NCBI GenBank assembly: GCA_963761475.1
Contig: CAVXGT010000015.1
Location: 186,001 to 250,000 of the forward strand
Direction of reading: 5' to 3'
DNA from: Ga0077555 sp963761475
Lineage (GTDB): Bacteria; Pseudomonadota; Alphaproteobacteria; Rhizobiales; Hyphomicrobiaceae
Length of the DNA stretch: 64,000 bases
Within the stretch, counting starts at the first letter, position 1. Each line of letters starts with the position of its first letter. The translations under genes were made by a program, and so were the position numbers. Shown one piece after another: positions 1 through 8,836 of this stretch. The notes under the pieces are model-generated. The model worked only from the letters and a program-made list of their open reading frames with translations, did not search any database and had not been told where the DNA came from.

Positions 1-434
1 ACGTTGAAGCGAGGCTTGAAGCGCTTGATGAGGTTCGCCTCGAGAAGCAGCGCCTCCGCCTCGGTGCGGACGGTGACGAACTCCATGCTCGCCGTGGCGG
101 CGATCATGCGGGCGATGCGATTGGTGTGGCCGCCCATGCGGGCATAGTTCGACACCCGGGCCTTGAGGCTGCGGGCCTTGCCGACATAGATGACAGTGCC
201 CTCGCAATCGAGCATGCGATAGACGCCGGGCTGGGCCGAAAGCGTCTTCAAATAGCCGGCAACGACTTCGGGCCCGGTCGGGGGGCGGGGGCTCGGCGCC
301 GTCTCTGAGGCTGCATCGGTTGCAGGGGCTTTCGCAGCCGTTTGCTCCGGCTGGCCGTCGCAGGCCGCCGCCCTGCCCTTTGCGGACGCGTTAGAGCCCA
401 TCTCGGGCTGACGTTTGCTGTCGTCATTCACCAT
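1..434 (-). CDS. uvrC: UvrC, excinuclease ABC subunit C, N-terminal part (runs off the left edge)
   Basis: UvrC makes the two incisions either side of a DNA lesion in nucleotide excision repair, working with UvrA and UvrB in the cytoplasm. The translated fragment has the GIY-YIG nuclease start, with PGVYRMLD, TVIYVGKARSLKARV and MEFVTVRTEAEALLLEANL, which is characteristic of UvrC. About 55 residues of low-complexity, Ala/Pro-rich sequence precede this domain; such N-terminal extensions are common in alphaproteobacterial UvrC. The ATG at 434 is the first start in the open frame, and no in-frame start is seen just upstream. The C-terminal UvrB-binding, endonuclease and HhH regions lie outside the window. 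The gene diverges from the one at 668. Confidence 0.93.
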   Translation of the reverse strand, partial: MVNDDSKRQPEMGSNASAKGRAAACDGQPEQTAAKAPATDAASETAPSPRPPTGPEVVAGYLKTLSAQPGVYRMLDCEGTVIYVGKARSLKARVSNYARMGGHTNRIARMIAATASMEFVTVRTEAEALLLEANLIKRFKPRFN

Positions 435-667
435 GTGCCCGTTGTCGGCAGTGGCGCGGCACGCGTCAAGATGGGGAATGGAGGGGACTGTGGGGCTGGC
501 GGCTCGCCCGGCGCGGTCGGATTGGGCTAGCGCCAGCATCGTCGTCCCGGGGCGCTAATCTTAAAAATCTTTTAAAATCGCATCTTGTTTGTCAACGCAA
601 AGTATTTCATCGTTCGATCCGGCGACTGAGAACTTCGTCTCTTCCTGCGTTCAATAGGGATTTTCCG
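435..667. promoter_or_regulatory. Divergent intergenic region with AT-rich inverted repeat
   Basis: This 233-base region separates the divergent uvrC and 668 genes. The centre (about 558-600) is strikingly AT-rich for this GC-rich window and holds an inverted repeat, TTAAAA-ATC-TTTTAA, at 561-575. It probably contains promoters for one or both genes. I looked for an alphaproteobacterial LexA box (GTTC-N7-GTTC) and did not see one. Confidence 0.3.
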
Positions 668-1546
668 ATGGCCAACGCCCCGAAAGAAAAAAGCCAAAGC
701 AAAGATCAGCTGCAATCACCGGCGATTGTGCGGCAAGCCTCGCTTGATGCTGCAGGGCATCGGAGCTTTCTCTCTGATGTCGTGATCGATTACGGCGAGC
801 GTGAAGCGATGGGCCGGATGTTTCTCCAAGCGGATACGCGCTTGAGGGAAATGGGCTATTTCATGTCTTTGGGGACATTCGACGAATTGCTGGCACTCAA
901 CAAGGCAAACAGCGACAGCTGGCGACCGCTGCTCCCCGTCTTTCACCCGGAGTATTGGGATCTCGACGGCGAAAGTGGCTTCGTGGTGTTTGCGAGAAAC
1001 GCTGCAGGAAAGATCGTGTATGCGGCAGCCTCTCGCGTTCTCGAGCTCGGCGGTACGTCGCTCAAGGACGAAATCGAGAGCATGAGGATTTTCTATCGCG
1101 ATCCGGAGCGCGAGGCGTGGGACGGCGAACGCATGGAGGCCTCGGCGCCGATCGCCTCGAAGATCAACGGTCGCGTCGTGTTCACGGGCGCGCAATGGGT
1201 CGATCCCGGCCATCGCGGTGCCAACTTCACGACATCGACCATCCCCATCACACGCGGATTGGCCTATACGCGCTGGTACCCGGACTTGACGTTCAGCTTC
1301 ATGGCGCCGGAGATCATCAAGGCCGGCGTGGCCTGGAAGTGTTATATGAACGTCGATTGGGAAGTGACGATGGTGAACACTCCCGTGCTGCGTGATGCAA
1401 CGATCCACGCGGGCCTGATCTGGACCAACCCGGAGTTCATGCAAGCGCACTTTGCCGACGTGCTCGAAGGCACCTCAACGCGCCGCGACGCGCAGGTCGA
1501 CCGACGGGTCCACGAAGGACCCCCCAACCACAAGCTGGCTGGATGA
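668..1546 (+). CDS. Hypothetical protein, 292 aa
   Basis: I do not recognise this family. The 292-residue product is soluble, with no signal peptide or membrane segment. It begins with a polar, lysine/glutamine-rich tail (about 20 residues). A mixed alpha/beta body follows, with recurring aromatic strands such as SGFVVFARN and AGKIVYAAASRVL, and TRWYPDLTFSFMAP near residue 205. The strand-rich pattern with a conserved-looking RGANFTTSTIP segment could fit an acetyltransferase-like fold, but that is a guess. The start is preceded by AGGGA about 9 bases upstream. The last 72 bases overlap the convergent gene that ends at 1475. Confidence 0.6.
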   Translation: MANAPKEKSQSKDQLQSPAIVRQASLDAAGHRSFLSDVVIDYGEREAMGRMFLQADTRLREMGYFMSLGTFDELLALNKANSDSWRPLLPVFHPEYWDLDGESGFVVFARNAAGKIVYAAASRVLELGGTSLKDEIESMRIFYRDPEREAWDGERMEASAPIASKINGRVVFTGAQWVDPGHRGANFTTSTIPITRGLAYTRWYPDLTFSFMAPEIIKAGVAWKCYMNVDWEVTMVNTPVLRDATIHAGLIWTNPEFMQAHFADVLEGTSTRRDAQVDRRVHEGPPNHKLAG

Positions 1547-2327
1547 GTCTCCAGGCAACGGCAAGATGAAGCGGCGATAGCGGCGACGGGTTCTGCCGGT
1601 ACCGGGGAGGTTGACGATGGCGTCGACGGCATCGAGCGCCGGAGCGGCATTGTCGAGGACATCGTAATACGCCTGCGACACCCAGCGACCAAATGCCCGG
1701 TCAGGAAGCTCTTCGATCGGTGCGCCGACCGCGCACATGCGCCAAGTATCCTGGTCGCTGAACATCTCGCGACCGAACTCGCGGAAATGAAGGCGCTGCT
1801 GGTCTGGTGACCTGTTGAGGACGACGAAACGTTCGTCGAGAACACTGCGCAAGAGCTTGATCAAGGTGCGGGCATCGTAGCTGCCGACAAGATGTGGCCA
1901 GGCCAAAAGGATGTCCTGCAAATCCTTGCGACCGTGCAGATCGGCGCTGGAAATGGGGCGAGAAAGGAAATCCAGAGGCTTGCCGCCCTTCGAATGCTCC
2001 AGCACGGCCTCGATGCGTTGCATGGACCGGCTTCCGAGCAGGAGTTCATCGCGCCAATCGCGATCGAAGGAAGTGAGGACGACGCGCTCGGTCTTGCTGC
2101 GCTTCAACCAATCGATCAGCGCCTTGGCTGTGCGCTCAGAGATGAAGTCGGGCCGCAGGCGAATCTGGCAGGATTGGCCGAAAATATTGATGCCGACAAA
2201 GCCCAGATTGCGGACTGCATAATCGATGAATTCACCGCCGGAATACGGCGAGTTCGAAGGCCTCGCGCAGGGCACGCGAGTCGCTTCTCCAAACCTCTCC
2301 CCTGTCATCGATCAGAAACAACGACAT
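1475..2327 (-). pseudogene. PAS-like conserved hypothetical protein, frameshifted near its start
   Basis: Two minus-strand frames together look like one alphaproteobacterial protein. The first begins at ATG 2327 (GGAG about 10 bases upstream) and encodes MSLFLIDDRGEVWRSDSRAL before hitting a stop at 2232. The second continues from about 2245 with GGEFIDYAVRNLGFVGI and runs about 255 residues to 1475. Removing one C from TTCCGG near 2238-2242 joins them as ELAVFGGEFIDYAV. The C-terminal segment (RRYRRFILPLPG, then a glycine-rich end) resembles the last strands of PAS-type domains often seen in short alphaproteobacterial proteins. Function is unknown. The 3' end overlaps the convergent gene ending at 1546. 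Confidence 0.5.
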
Positions 2328-2520
2328 CCACCAAGACTCCATTGTCGTCGTGCAAGCTCTAATCTCCATAACACCACGCAATGGTTGCGTTTTTGTTGAA
2401 TTCGGTGGGATGGGCTTTAACAATTCGGCGATCTTGCGACAAAACTCCCCCTGGCTGCCACATCCCTGCCCCATTGCCGCCATGCTGGTTGCGCTGGATT
2501 GCCCCTGTCAGAGGGGTGAT

Positions 2521-3492
2521 ATGCAACAATCGAGAAACCCATTGTTGGCGCTATCTATTTGGGCGATTCTGCTCGTCGCCGGAGGTTTTGCGCCGGCTAT
2601 GGCGAAGCCGCCGGAGCCAGTTTCGGCAAGCCAGCAGGCGATTTTGCAATGGATCAATGGCTATCGGGCAAAGCCCCAGCCGGAGCGGCTGCCGGAGGTG
2701 GTCAAGGCCCTGCACCGGCTTGGCGTTCTGCGAGATCTGGAGACTGCCGGCGTCTATATTGGCTTTGCGGCGGGTGTGCTCGGGGCCAATCCGGACAAGG
2801 CCGACAGCTTGATTACGGCCATGTTCCCGATGCCGCCGGAAGGCCAGGTGATCATCGTCCGGGCGATCGCCTATTCGGGACTTGCGGACTGGAAGGCTGT
2901 GCTCAGCCGCCATGCGGAGAGGATGCCGGCCCGAGAGGTGCTCATCCGCCGCCTTCTGGACGACAAGTTGCCGACGCTCGCGCGATTGTCGCTGGCCACA
3001 TCGCCGTCGGCCCTCGACACCAACTGGGGCTATTATTTCGCGTCGGGGGACGTGGCGGCGATCAAGCGGATGGTGGAGGCGCTCGCCTGGGTCAAAAACG
3101 GCAATGATCTCGACCGGCTGACGGCAGGCAACATGGCCAAGTGGACACTCGCCAACAACGCCCTGCAGGACAAGGAGCTGCTCGACCTACTGAAGGCCGA
3201 GCTCGACGGTCGTCGCGGCGCGGTCAGGGATGAGCTGGCGCAGGTGATCGAGGCTGCGGAAACATTCGAGACAGCAAGTATCCGAAAGCAGGCGCAGGCG
3301 GCGATCGAAGAGTTGCGTATGAAAGGCCCGCAGTCGCGGCGCCAGTTCAGTTTCTGGAGCCAGGCCGGGCAGACGGCGCTGGCGCTCGGCTGCGTGGTAG
3401 CGGGCGCGCTCGGCCACCCGGAAGTGGCGGTGCCCTGCGTCATCGGCGGGGCCGCCACCACGGCCGCACTCAAGGTGTTCGGTCCGCAGTAG
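2521..3492 (+). CDS. Hypothetical secreted protein with signal peptide, 323 aa
   Basis: The ATG at 2521 is chosen because AGAGGGG lies about 6 bases upstream and the protein then starts with a clear signal peptide: a short basic stretch, a hydrophobic core LLALSIWAILLVAGG and a cleavage-like APAMA site around residue 28. The mature part is mostly alpha-helical (many Leu, Ala, Lys, Glu). It ends with a small glycine/alanine-rich hydrophobic stretch, ALALGCVVAGALG, near residue 290, so it may associate with the membrane. I do not recognise a family. The longer open frame from 2350 would bury the signal peptide and is unlikely. Confidence 0.6.
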   Translation: MQQSRNPLLALSIWAILLVAGGFAPAMAKPPEPVSASQQAILQWINGYRAKPQPERLPEVVKALHRLGVLRDLETAGVYIGFAAGVLGANPDKADSLITAMFPMPPEGQVIIVRAIAYSGLADWKAVLSRHAERMPAREVLIRRLLDDKLPTLARLSLATSPSALDTNWGYYFASGDVAAIKRMVEALAWVKNGNDLDRLTAGNMAKWTLANNALQDKELLDLLKAELDGRRGAVRDELAQVIEAAETFETASIRKQAQAAIEELRMKGPQSRRQFSFWSQAGQTALALGCVVAGALGHPEVAVPCVIGGAATTAALKVFGPQ

Positions 3493-3724
3493 CCAGTGGT
3501 TTGCCCACAACGGGCGCTGCACGGCGGCGCTTGCACGTTGAAGCCGCTGCAGGCCTCTGCTAGAGGCTGGGCATCCGGCAGGATGGGCCCGACCCGTCAC
3601 CAGGAGAAACGGTCTCTTAAACAATGGGCTAGGACGCGCGGCAGGCGCGGCAGGCCTTGCGAGACGAGACGCCATACGCCGAGGCACCCGGTCCGGCGCT
3701 GCAGCTCCAATGAGGCGTTGAGCC

Positions 3725-5032
3725 ATGATCCCGCGCTATGCACGTCCCGAGATGGTGAAAATCTGGGAGCCGGAGACGCGTTTTCGCATCTGGTTCGAGA
3801 TCGAGGCTCATGCGGCAGCCGCCATGGCCGAGCTTGGCATCATTCCCAAAGAGGCGGCGCGAGTCATCTGGGACAAGGGGTCGGCTGCTACCTTCGACGT
3901 CGCGCGGATCGACGACATCGAACGCGTGACCAAGCATGACGTGATCGCGTTCCTCACGCATCTGGCCGAGCACGTCGGCCCGGAGGCGCGATTCGTGCAC
4001 CAGGGCATGACCTCGTCGGACGTGCTCGATACCTGCCTCAGCGTGCAGCTCGTGCGCGCTTGCGACATCCTGACAGGGGATGTCGACCGGTTGCTGGCAG
4101 CGCTCAAGACGCGCGCCTATGAGCACAAGGATACGATCACGATCGGGCGCAGCCATGCCATTCACGCGGAGCCGACGACGTTCGGGGTGAAGCTGGCGCA
4201 GGCGCATGCGGAGTTCGCGCGGGCGAAGGAGCGGCTGGCGTGGGCGCGCAAGGAGGTTGCCACCTGCGCCATATCCGGCGCCGTTGGAACGTTCGCCAAT
4301 ATCGATCCGCGGGTTGAAGAGTACGTGGCGGAGAAACTCGGCCTGACGCCGGAGCCGGTGTCGACGCAGGTGATCCCGCGCGACCGGCACGCGATGTTTT
4401 TTGCCACGCTCGGCGTCATTGCCTCGTCGGTCGAACGACTGGCCATCGAAATCCGTCACCTGCAGCGGACCGAGGTGCTGGAAGCGGAAGAGTTCTTCTC
4501 GGAAGGTCAGAAGGGCTCGTCGGCGATGCCGCACAAGCGCAATCCGGTGCTGACGGAGAACCTCACCGGGCTGGCGCGGATGGTACGGGCCTATGCGCTG
4601 CCTGCGATGGAGAACGTGGCGCTTTGGCACGAGCGCGACATCTCGCACTCCTCCGTCGAGCGCATGATCGGTCCAGATGCGACGGTGACGCTCGACTTCG
4701 CCTTGAACCGCCTCGCGGGCGTGATCGAGAAGCTGATCGTCTATCCGGAAAACATGCAGCGCAATCTCGACCGGCTCGGCGGGCTCATTCATTCACAGCG
4801 CGTGCTCCTGGCGCTGACGCAGAAGGGCGTCTCGCGCGAGGACAGCTATGCCTGGGTGCAGCGCAACGCGATGCCGGTGTGGCGCGGACAAGGCGACTTC
4901 CTGACATTGCTGAAAGCGGACAAGGACGTGGCCAAGGCGTTGACGGCCGCAGAACTCGAGGCGCTTTTCGACCTCGGGTATCATACGCGGCACGTCGATA
5001 CGATCTTCAAGCGCGTGTTCGGAGCGGCGTGA
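3725..5032 (+). CDS. purB: Adenylosuccinate lyase
   Basis: PurB cleaves SAICAR to AICAR and adenylosuccinate to AMP, releasing fumarate in both cases, in cytoplasmic purine synthesis. The 435-residue product has the usual length for the family. It carries the fumarase/aspartase-superfamily signature GSSAMPHKRNP at residues 264-274, the active-site histidine region GRSHAIHAEP near 141-150, and an early TSSDVLDT segment near 97. The N-terminus MIPRYARPEM is typical of this lyase type. GAGG lies about 9 bases before the ATG. It stands alone, with hypothetical and glutathione transferase genes around it, so no operon is evident. Confidence 0.97.
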   Translation: MIPRYARPEMVKIWEPETRFRIWFEIEAHAAAAMAELGIIPKEAARVIWDKGSAATFDVARIDDIERVTKHDVIAFLTHLAEHVGPEARFVHQGMTSSDVLDTCLSVQLVRACDILTGDVDRLLAALKTRAYEHKDTITIGRSHAIHAEPTTFGVKLAQAHAEFARAKERLAWARKEVATCAISGAVGTFANIDPRVEEYVAEKLGLTPEPVSTQVIPRDRHAMFFATLGVIASSVERLAIEIRHLQRTEVLEAEEFFSEGQKGSSAMPHKRNPVLTENLTGLARMVRAYALPAMENVALWHERDISHSSVERMIGPDATVTLDFALNRLAGVIEKLIVYPENMQRNLDRLGGLIHSQRVLLALTQKGVSREDSYAWVQRNAMPVWRGQGDFLTLLKADKDVAKALTAAELEALFDLGYHTRHVDTIFKRVFGAA

Positions 5033-5098
5033 GGCCGGCCGGACCAACGCCGATCCGAAAGCCTGCACCGGGCGCCGTCGCCAACGTTGGCTTGAGGC

Positions 5099-5710
5099 TC
5101 ACGATTTGGGCGGCGGGGCTGTCGCCTTGACCGAAGGGCGCTCACGCAAACGGTTGGCCCATGCAGCGAGTGCGGGGCGGGTCGCTTCGAAGGCGCCCAT
5201 GCCGGCGTAAGCGGCCGAGTCTATTCCGGCCAGCAGCATGAATTGGGCGAAGTTTGGTGCCCCCTGCATGACGGGATGACCGATCTCGGCCTGCCAAAGG
5301 TCGGCGAGGCGCTCGGCGCGTGCGGCCTCGTGGGCGAGAATGGTCGGCGAGCGCTCGCTCGAGGGCCGGCGCATCTCGCGCACCCAAACCCCGATGCCGT
5401 CGGTCATGGATCGCGCCCACGCCTCGAGGCGGCCGTAGGCCCAATCGTGAGCCGAGGGCGGCAGGGCAAGCGTGGGGTTACCATCGACGGCATCGAGATA
5501 GGCCGCGATCACACCACTGTCCTCCATGCCAAACCCGTCCTCGCGAACGAGGAAGGGGACGCGGCCGGAGGGATTGACGGCGTAGTATGGCGAAGCCGGG
5601 GTTCGGGTCTTGGCCTCGATGACCTCCACGCGATCGGTGAGGCCCTTCTCGTGCACGACGATGCGGACAACGCGGGCGTAGGGCGAGGTCCATGTGACGT
5701 AAAGCTTCAT
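5099..5710 (-). CDS. Glutathione S-transferase family protein
   Basis: A 203-residue protein of the glutathione transferase fold, which conjugates glutathione to electrophiles or isomerises substrates in the cytoplasm. The N-terminal thioredoxin-like domain shows TSPYARVVRIVVHEK (a Ser/Tyr region where the catalytic residue usually sits), SGRVPFL with the cis-proline of the glutathione site, and MEDSGVIAAYLD. This last matches the ESxxIxxYL glutathione-binding signature. The helical C-terminal domain follows from about residue 85. It is convergent with purB, with 66 bases between them. The substrate cannot be inferred. Confidence 0.88.
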   Translation of the reverse strand: MKLYVTWTSPYARVVRIVVHEKGLTDRVEVIEAKTRTPASPYYAVNPSGRVPFLVREDGFGMEDSGVIAAYLDAVDGNPTLALPPSAHDWAYGRLEAWARSMTDGIGVWVREMRRPSSERSPTILAHEAARAERLADLWQAEIGHPVMQGAPNFAQFMLLAGIDSAAYAGMGAFEATRPALAAWANRLRERPSVKATAPPPKS

Positions 5711-6015
5711 GCTGCGAACCTTCCAAAGCTGAGCCGTGATGCGTTCTGGGCCAACATTGCGGGATCCGCAAGTGACGCCCAGCCTGCGGGCCGGTTCGCG
5801 ACACTACTGGGCTCGCGCCGCCTACAGCATGATCTCCTGTGGGCCTTTCTTCAGACCGGCTGGAGCCGTGCATTGCGAGGTTTGCCGGCAGAGTGAACGG
5901 TTTATAAGTGCGACATCGCGCCAAACGGCGTGTCGTGCGGCCATGGACTGATGTACTGGTGGGGTGAATACGGCGGGAGTAGCCGGTTTGCAGCGACTGG
6001 ACAACGGAGGCTGAT
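5711..6015. other. Intergenic region between divergent genes
   Basis: This region of about 305 bases separates the divergent glutathione transferase and the 6016 gene. I see no convincing gene, RNA or strong promoter in it. Short open frames here have no good ribosome binding site. Confidence 0.3.
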
Positions 6016-6453
6016 GTGCCTGATTGCAAATCGATCACCGAAAAGGCCGAAGAAGGCAGCTCTCTCCTCATTCGCTTGCGTAAAGCCGCGCGCGCCAATG
6101 CGCACCTCTTTGCGATCCTTGCGGCTTTCATCGCCATCGTTGGGTGGGCTGCGCGAGACGGAACGTCCGAGTTGCAGGGACAGTGGCGCGTGGTGGATTT
6201 CAAGGGTGCCAGGGGCGGGATCGCCATCGGTCATACGGTCGCAATCAACGCCGGTGGTGCACTGGTCGGGGAGAGCCAATACTATACGGGCGTGATTACG
6301 AAGCCGTTCGTCGGTTCATCCGACTACATCATGCTTCAACCCGCGAGCGGGCTCACCTATCAGGTCAAGACCTCGGACAACGCTAAAACTCTGACGATCC
6401 ATGCGCCGGCAGGCGACCACATCGAGCTCACGCGCCTCGCGGCAACGCCCTGA
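6016..6453 (+). CDS. Small membrane-anchored hypothetical protein, 145 aa
   Basis: The GTG at 6016 is chosen because GGAGG ends 5 bases upstream; the ATG at 6014 lies in another frame that gives an unlikely arginine/proline-rich product. The protein has a polar N-terminus, one hydrophobic segment (HLFAILAAFIAIVGWAA, about residues 28-45) and a beta-strand-rich soluble domain of about 100 residues (ELQGQWRVVDFKGARGG onward). This suggests an inner-membrane anchor with a periplasmic domain. The start of the soluble domain, LQGQWRVVDF, recalls small lipocalin-like or DUF domains, but I cannot name the family. It ends 3 bases before the convergent 6457 gene. Confidence 0.6.
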   Translation: MPDCKSITEKAEEGSSLLIRLRKAARANAHLFAILAAFIAIVGWAARDGTSELQGQWRVVDFKGARGGIAIGHTVAINAGGALVGESQYYTGVITKPFVGSSDYIMLQPASGLTYQVKTSDNAKTLTIHAPAGDHIELTRLAATP

Positions 6454-6456
6454 GCC

Positions 6457-8229
6457 TTATCGCGACGTGATCGCCCTGATCGCCAACAATCTATCGCTCG
6501 GGTGACAGTCGAGAAGGCGTTTCACACATCGCTTGGAGATGGCCAGAAGTTTCTCCATCGCCGGTGAGATCGGAAGCTTGAGTTTCTGCAGCATGTGAAT
6601 GCCAAGCTCCTCAATTCGCACCACACTCTCATCGCGGTCCCACACGCTGCGGCGGTTGTCGGTCATGCGATAAAACGTGATGAACCTCGCGTCATCGGCG
6701 AACGCCTTGCGAATGGGGTCCGTGAAATTCAAGGCAAAACCCGGCTGGTGATCTCCGTAAAGAACTGTAGCGACGGGGAAACCTTTCTTGGCGGCTTCTG
6801 CTTCCAGCCGCTGGAGATGACGATGGGTGTCGTTCAGGCGATTGACGAAATCCTTGAGCTTTGGATCCTGCGTCTGACTGATATCGAACGGCCCCTGGAA
6901 GATCTGCTTCTTGGCGTGGGCTGCACCGTGCGGGCCGTGGTTCCACATGGTCGAGACGAAGATCAGCCGCGGATGAGTGCGAGGCTCCCGCAGTATTTCC
7001 AGGGCCTTGTCGACGAACGGTTCGTCGGTTGCCGTCCAGGCGATATAGTTCGAGATCTTGAGATCGCGCACGTCGTACATCTTATCGATGCCGTAACGAC
7101 GAAATGCCGACGCGACGTTGAGCCAAGTGCGGCTGGTCGGATAGACGGCATAGGTTTGGTAGCCCAACGTCTTGAGATAGCTGGGCAGGCAGTTGCGCGT
7201 GAACGGGGAGACGGCAACCATCGGCGCCGTTCCTGACTTGCCAAACAGACGATGGTCGATGCCACAGAGGATTTCGAACTCGGAAATCCAACTGAAGCCG
7301 CCCCAAATGTTGACTTTCAGCAAGCCGTTGGTTCCGTGACGGTGCTTTTCGAGGCTCTGCATCAAGCCGGTCGAGCCCGAAAATTCAGAGACGATCCGCG
7401 GATCGAATGTCAATTCCACATGCACGATGACAATGTCTGGGCAATCCCGGCACGGCTCGGGTTGCGATGCGGCTTTCGCGGGAGGTGCCGCCCCAGAAGA
7501 GCCTGCAAGTGTTGCCAGTCGGGCGTGCTCGCGCCCGCTCACTACCAAGTGCGAGAGGCGCACCGGCGATGGGACGTGAATGTTGAAAGGAATGTTCTGC
7601 GAACCGACGACGTCAAGATAGCGGCTCGAGATGAGCGCCGTCGCACCCAGGGCTAGACAAACGGCAGATACCGCGAGCGCAGGATAGCGCCGCCAAGCAG
7701 GCGAATGGCTGGCAATTTGCCTTTCAGCCAATAGAGCCACGACAATGACGAGCAATGCTCCGCCTAGGATCGATGGCAGGTTTGGCACCTCGCCTGCATA
7801 GCGAACCGCCAGCTCCTTCATATCAGCCCATGGCAACGTGCCGACGATCAAGAAGTCGTAGAAGCTCAGGGTCTGGAAGAGAAATTTCTTCTTCAGGATG
7901 TCGGAGACATCGATGGCGATCAGTGGGAGGCAAAAGACCAGCAGGCCGACAGACGCCTTGCGGGTCAGCAGAGCACAGGTGGCTGCGGCGGCAGCGAGCA
8001 CCGCTGCAACGAGCGTGGCCCCGGCCCACGTGTATTCGCGCAACGCAAACCGCAAGATGAGAAGCAGCGTGGACACTACGAAGATCGCCCGCACCGTCCA
8101 CCCTAACCACCACCACACCGCTGACATACGGGAGGGGGCAGCGTCGGCACCGCCGGTCATAGCCGTCGCCGCAGCCGGGGACTGCGGCGCTTGCACGCTC
8201 TTGCCGGCATCGGAGTTCTTTTCAACCAC
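6457..8229 (-). CDS. Membrane sulfatase-fold protein, LTA synthase / phosphoglycerol transferase type
   Basis: The 590-residue protein begins with about five transmembrane helices in its first 220 residues. A large periplasmic alkaline-phosphatase-superfamily (sulfatase Pfam) domain follows from about 260. Domain landmarks are CPDIVIVHVELTFDP at its start, GGFSWISEFEILCG near residue 313 at the expected nucleophile position, and YGDHQPG near 490 as metal-binding Asp/His. This layout matches lipoteichoic acid synthases and OpgB-type phosphoglycerol transferases, which move phosphoglycerol or phosphoethanolamine onto envelope glycans or lipids. Gram-negative relatives often modify periplasmic glucans or lipids. 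The nucleophile position appears to be Ser rather than the usual Thr. The exact substrate is unknown. Confidence 0.8.
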   Translation of the reverse strand: MVEKNSDAGKSVQAPQSPAAATAMTGGADAAPSRMSAVWWWLGWTVRAIFVVSTLLLILRFALREYTWAGATLVAAVLAAAAATCALLTRKASVGLLVFCLPLIAIDVSDILKKKFLFQTLSFYDFLIVGTLPWADMKELAVRYAGEVPNLPSILGGALLVIVVALLAERQIASHSPAWRRYPALAVSAVCLALGATALISSRYLDVVGSQNIPFNIHVPSPVRLSHLVVSGREHARLATLAGSSGAAPPAKAASQPEPCRDCPDIVIVHVELTFDPRIVSEFSGSTGLMQSLEKHRHGTNGLLKVNIWGGFSWISEFEILCGIDHRLFGKSGTAPMVAVSPFTRNCLPSYLKTLGYQTYAVYPTSRTWLNVASAFRRYGIDKMYDVRDLKISNYIAWTATDEPFVDKALEILREPRTHPRLIFVSTMWNHGPHGAAHAKKQIFQGPFDISQTQDPKLKDFVNRLNDTHRHLQRLEAEAAKKGFPVATVLYGDHQPGFALNFTDPIRKAFADDARFITFYRMTDNRRSVWDRDESVVRIEELGIHMLQKLKLPISPAMEKLLAISKRCVKRLLDCHPSDRLLAIRAITSR

Positions 8230-8448
8230 ACATCAGATTCCATATGGCGTTGTCGATTATGCCTTGCGCCGCCCTCTCCGTGGGCTGCTCGCAAGTGGGC
8301 GCACGGCGAACCTGCAATTCTCCCAGCACCTATGCATGCCGCCCAACATCCGGCAACGCCGCCAGCTCATATTCAACAGGCATTGTCATCGTATTGCAGC
8401 AGGTGGACCGGCATGGCAGGGTCGCAGCTCATTTTCCAGGAGCAACGC

Positions 8449-8784
8449 ATGATCAAGAGCTTATCCCTGCTGACCCGAAAGCCTGAACTGTCGGCGGAGG
8501 CATTCCGCAAGGTGTGGACGAGTGAGCATGCGCCGCTGGTGCATGCCGTTGCCGGCGTGCGCCGCTACACGCTGTCGTTTCCGCTGTCGGAGCCGACGCG
8601 GCCGGACGTTGCGACGCTCGGGGTGGCGCAACCCATCGATGCCATTGCCGAGCTCTGGTACGACGACATGGAGGCGATGCGCAAAGCTGCTGCCAGCCCC
8701 GAAATGAAAACCGTCACGGACAACGGCGCGCTCTACCTCTCGGCGATCAAGACCTACATCACGGAGGAGATGACCATCATCTGA
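8449..8784 (+). CDS. EthD domain protein, 111 aa
   Basis: A short protein of the dimeric alpha/beta-barrel (ferredoxin-like) superfamily. MIKSLSLLTRKPELSAEAFRKVW followed by HAPLVHAVAGVRRYTLSF, and later DAIAELWYDDMEAMRKAAASPEM, are the classical EthD pattern. EthD proteins accompany several degradation pathways, but their chemistry is mostly unknown; relatives act as small oxygenases or decarboxylases. The ATG at 8449 follows an AGGAG site by about 7 bases. An upstream extension in the same frame to 8191 is unlikely, since it lacks family similarity. Neighbours give no pathway clue. Confidence 0.85.
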   Translation: MIKSLSLLTRKPELSAEAFRKVWTSEHAPLVHAVAGVRRYTLSFPLSEPTRPDVATLGVAQPIDAIAELWYDDMEAMRKAAASPEMKTVTDNGALYLSAIKTYITEEMTII

Positions 8785-8836
8785 TGGCGCTCTCGCGCCG
8801 CTTGGCCTGGCTCGCCGCGGGGCGGGCGGCGCTAGC

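Noticed and set aside
3493..3724. Possible riboswitch upstream of purB
   Set aside because: Some short hairpins are visible, but the sequence does not match the purine, ZTP or other riboswitch cores I could recall.
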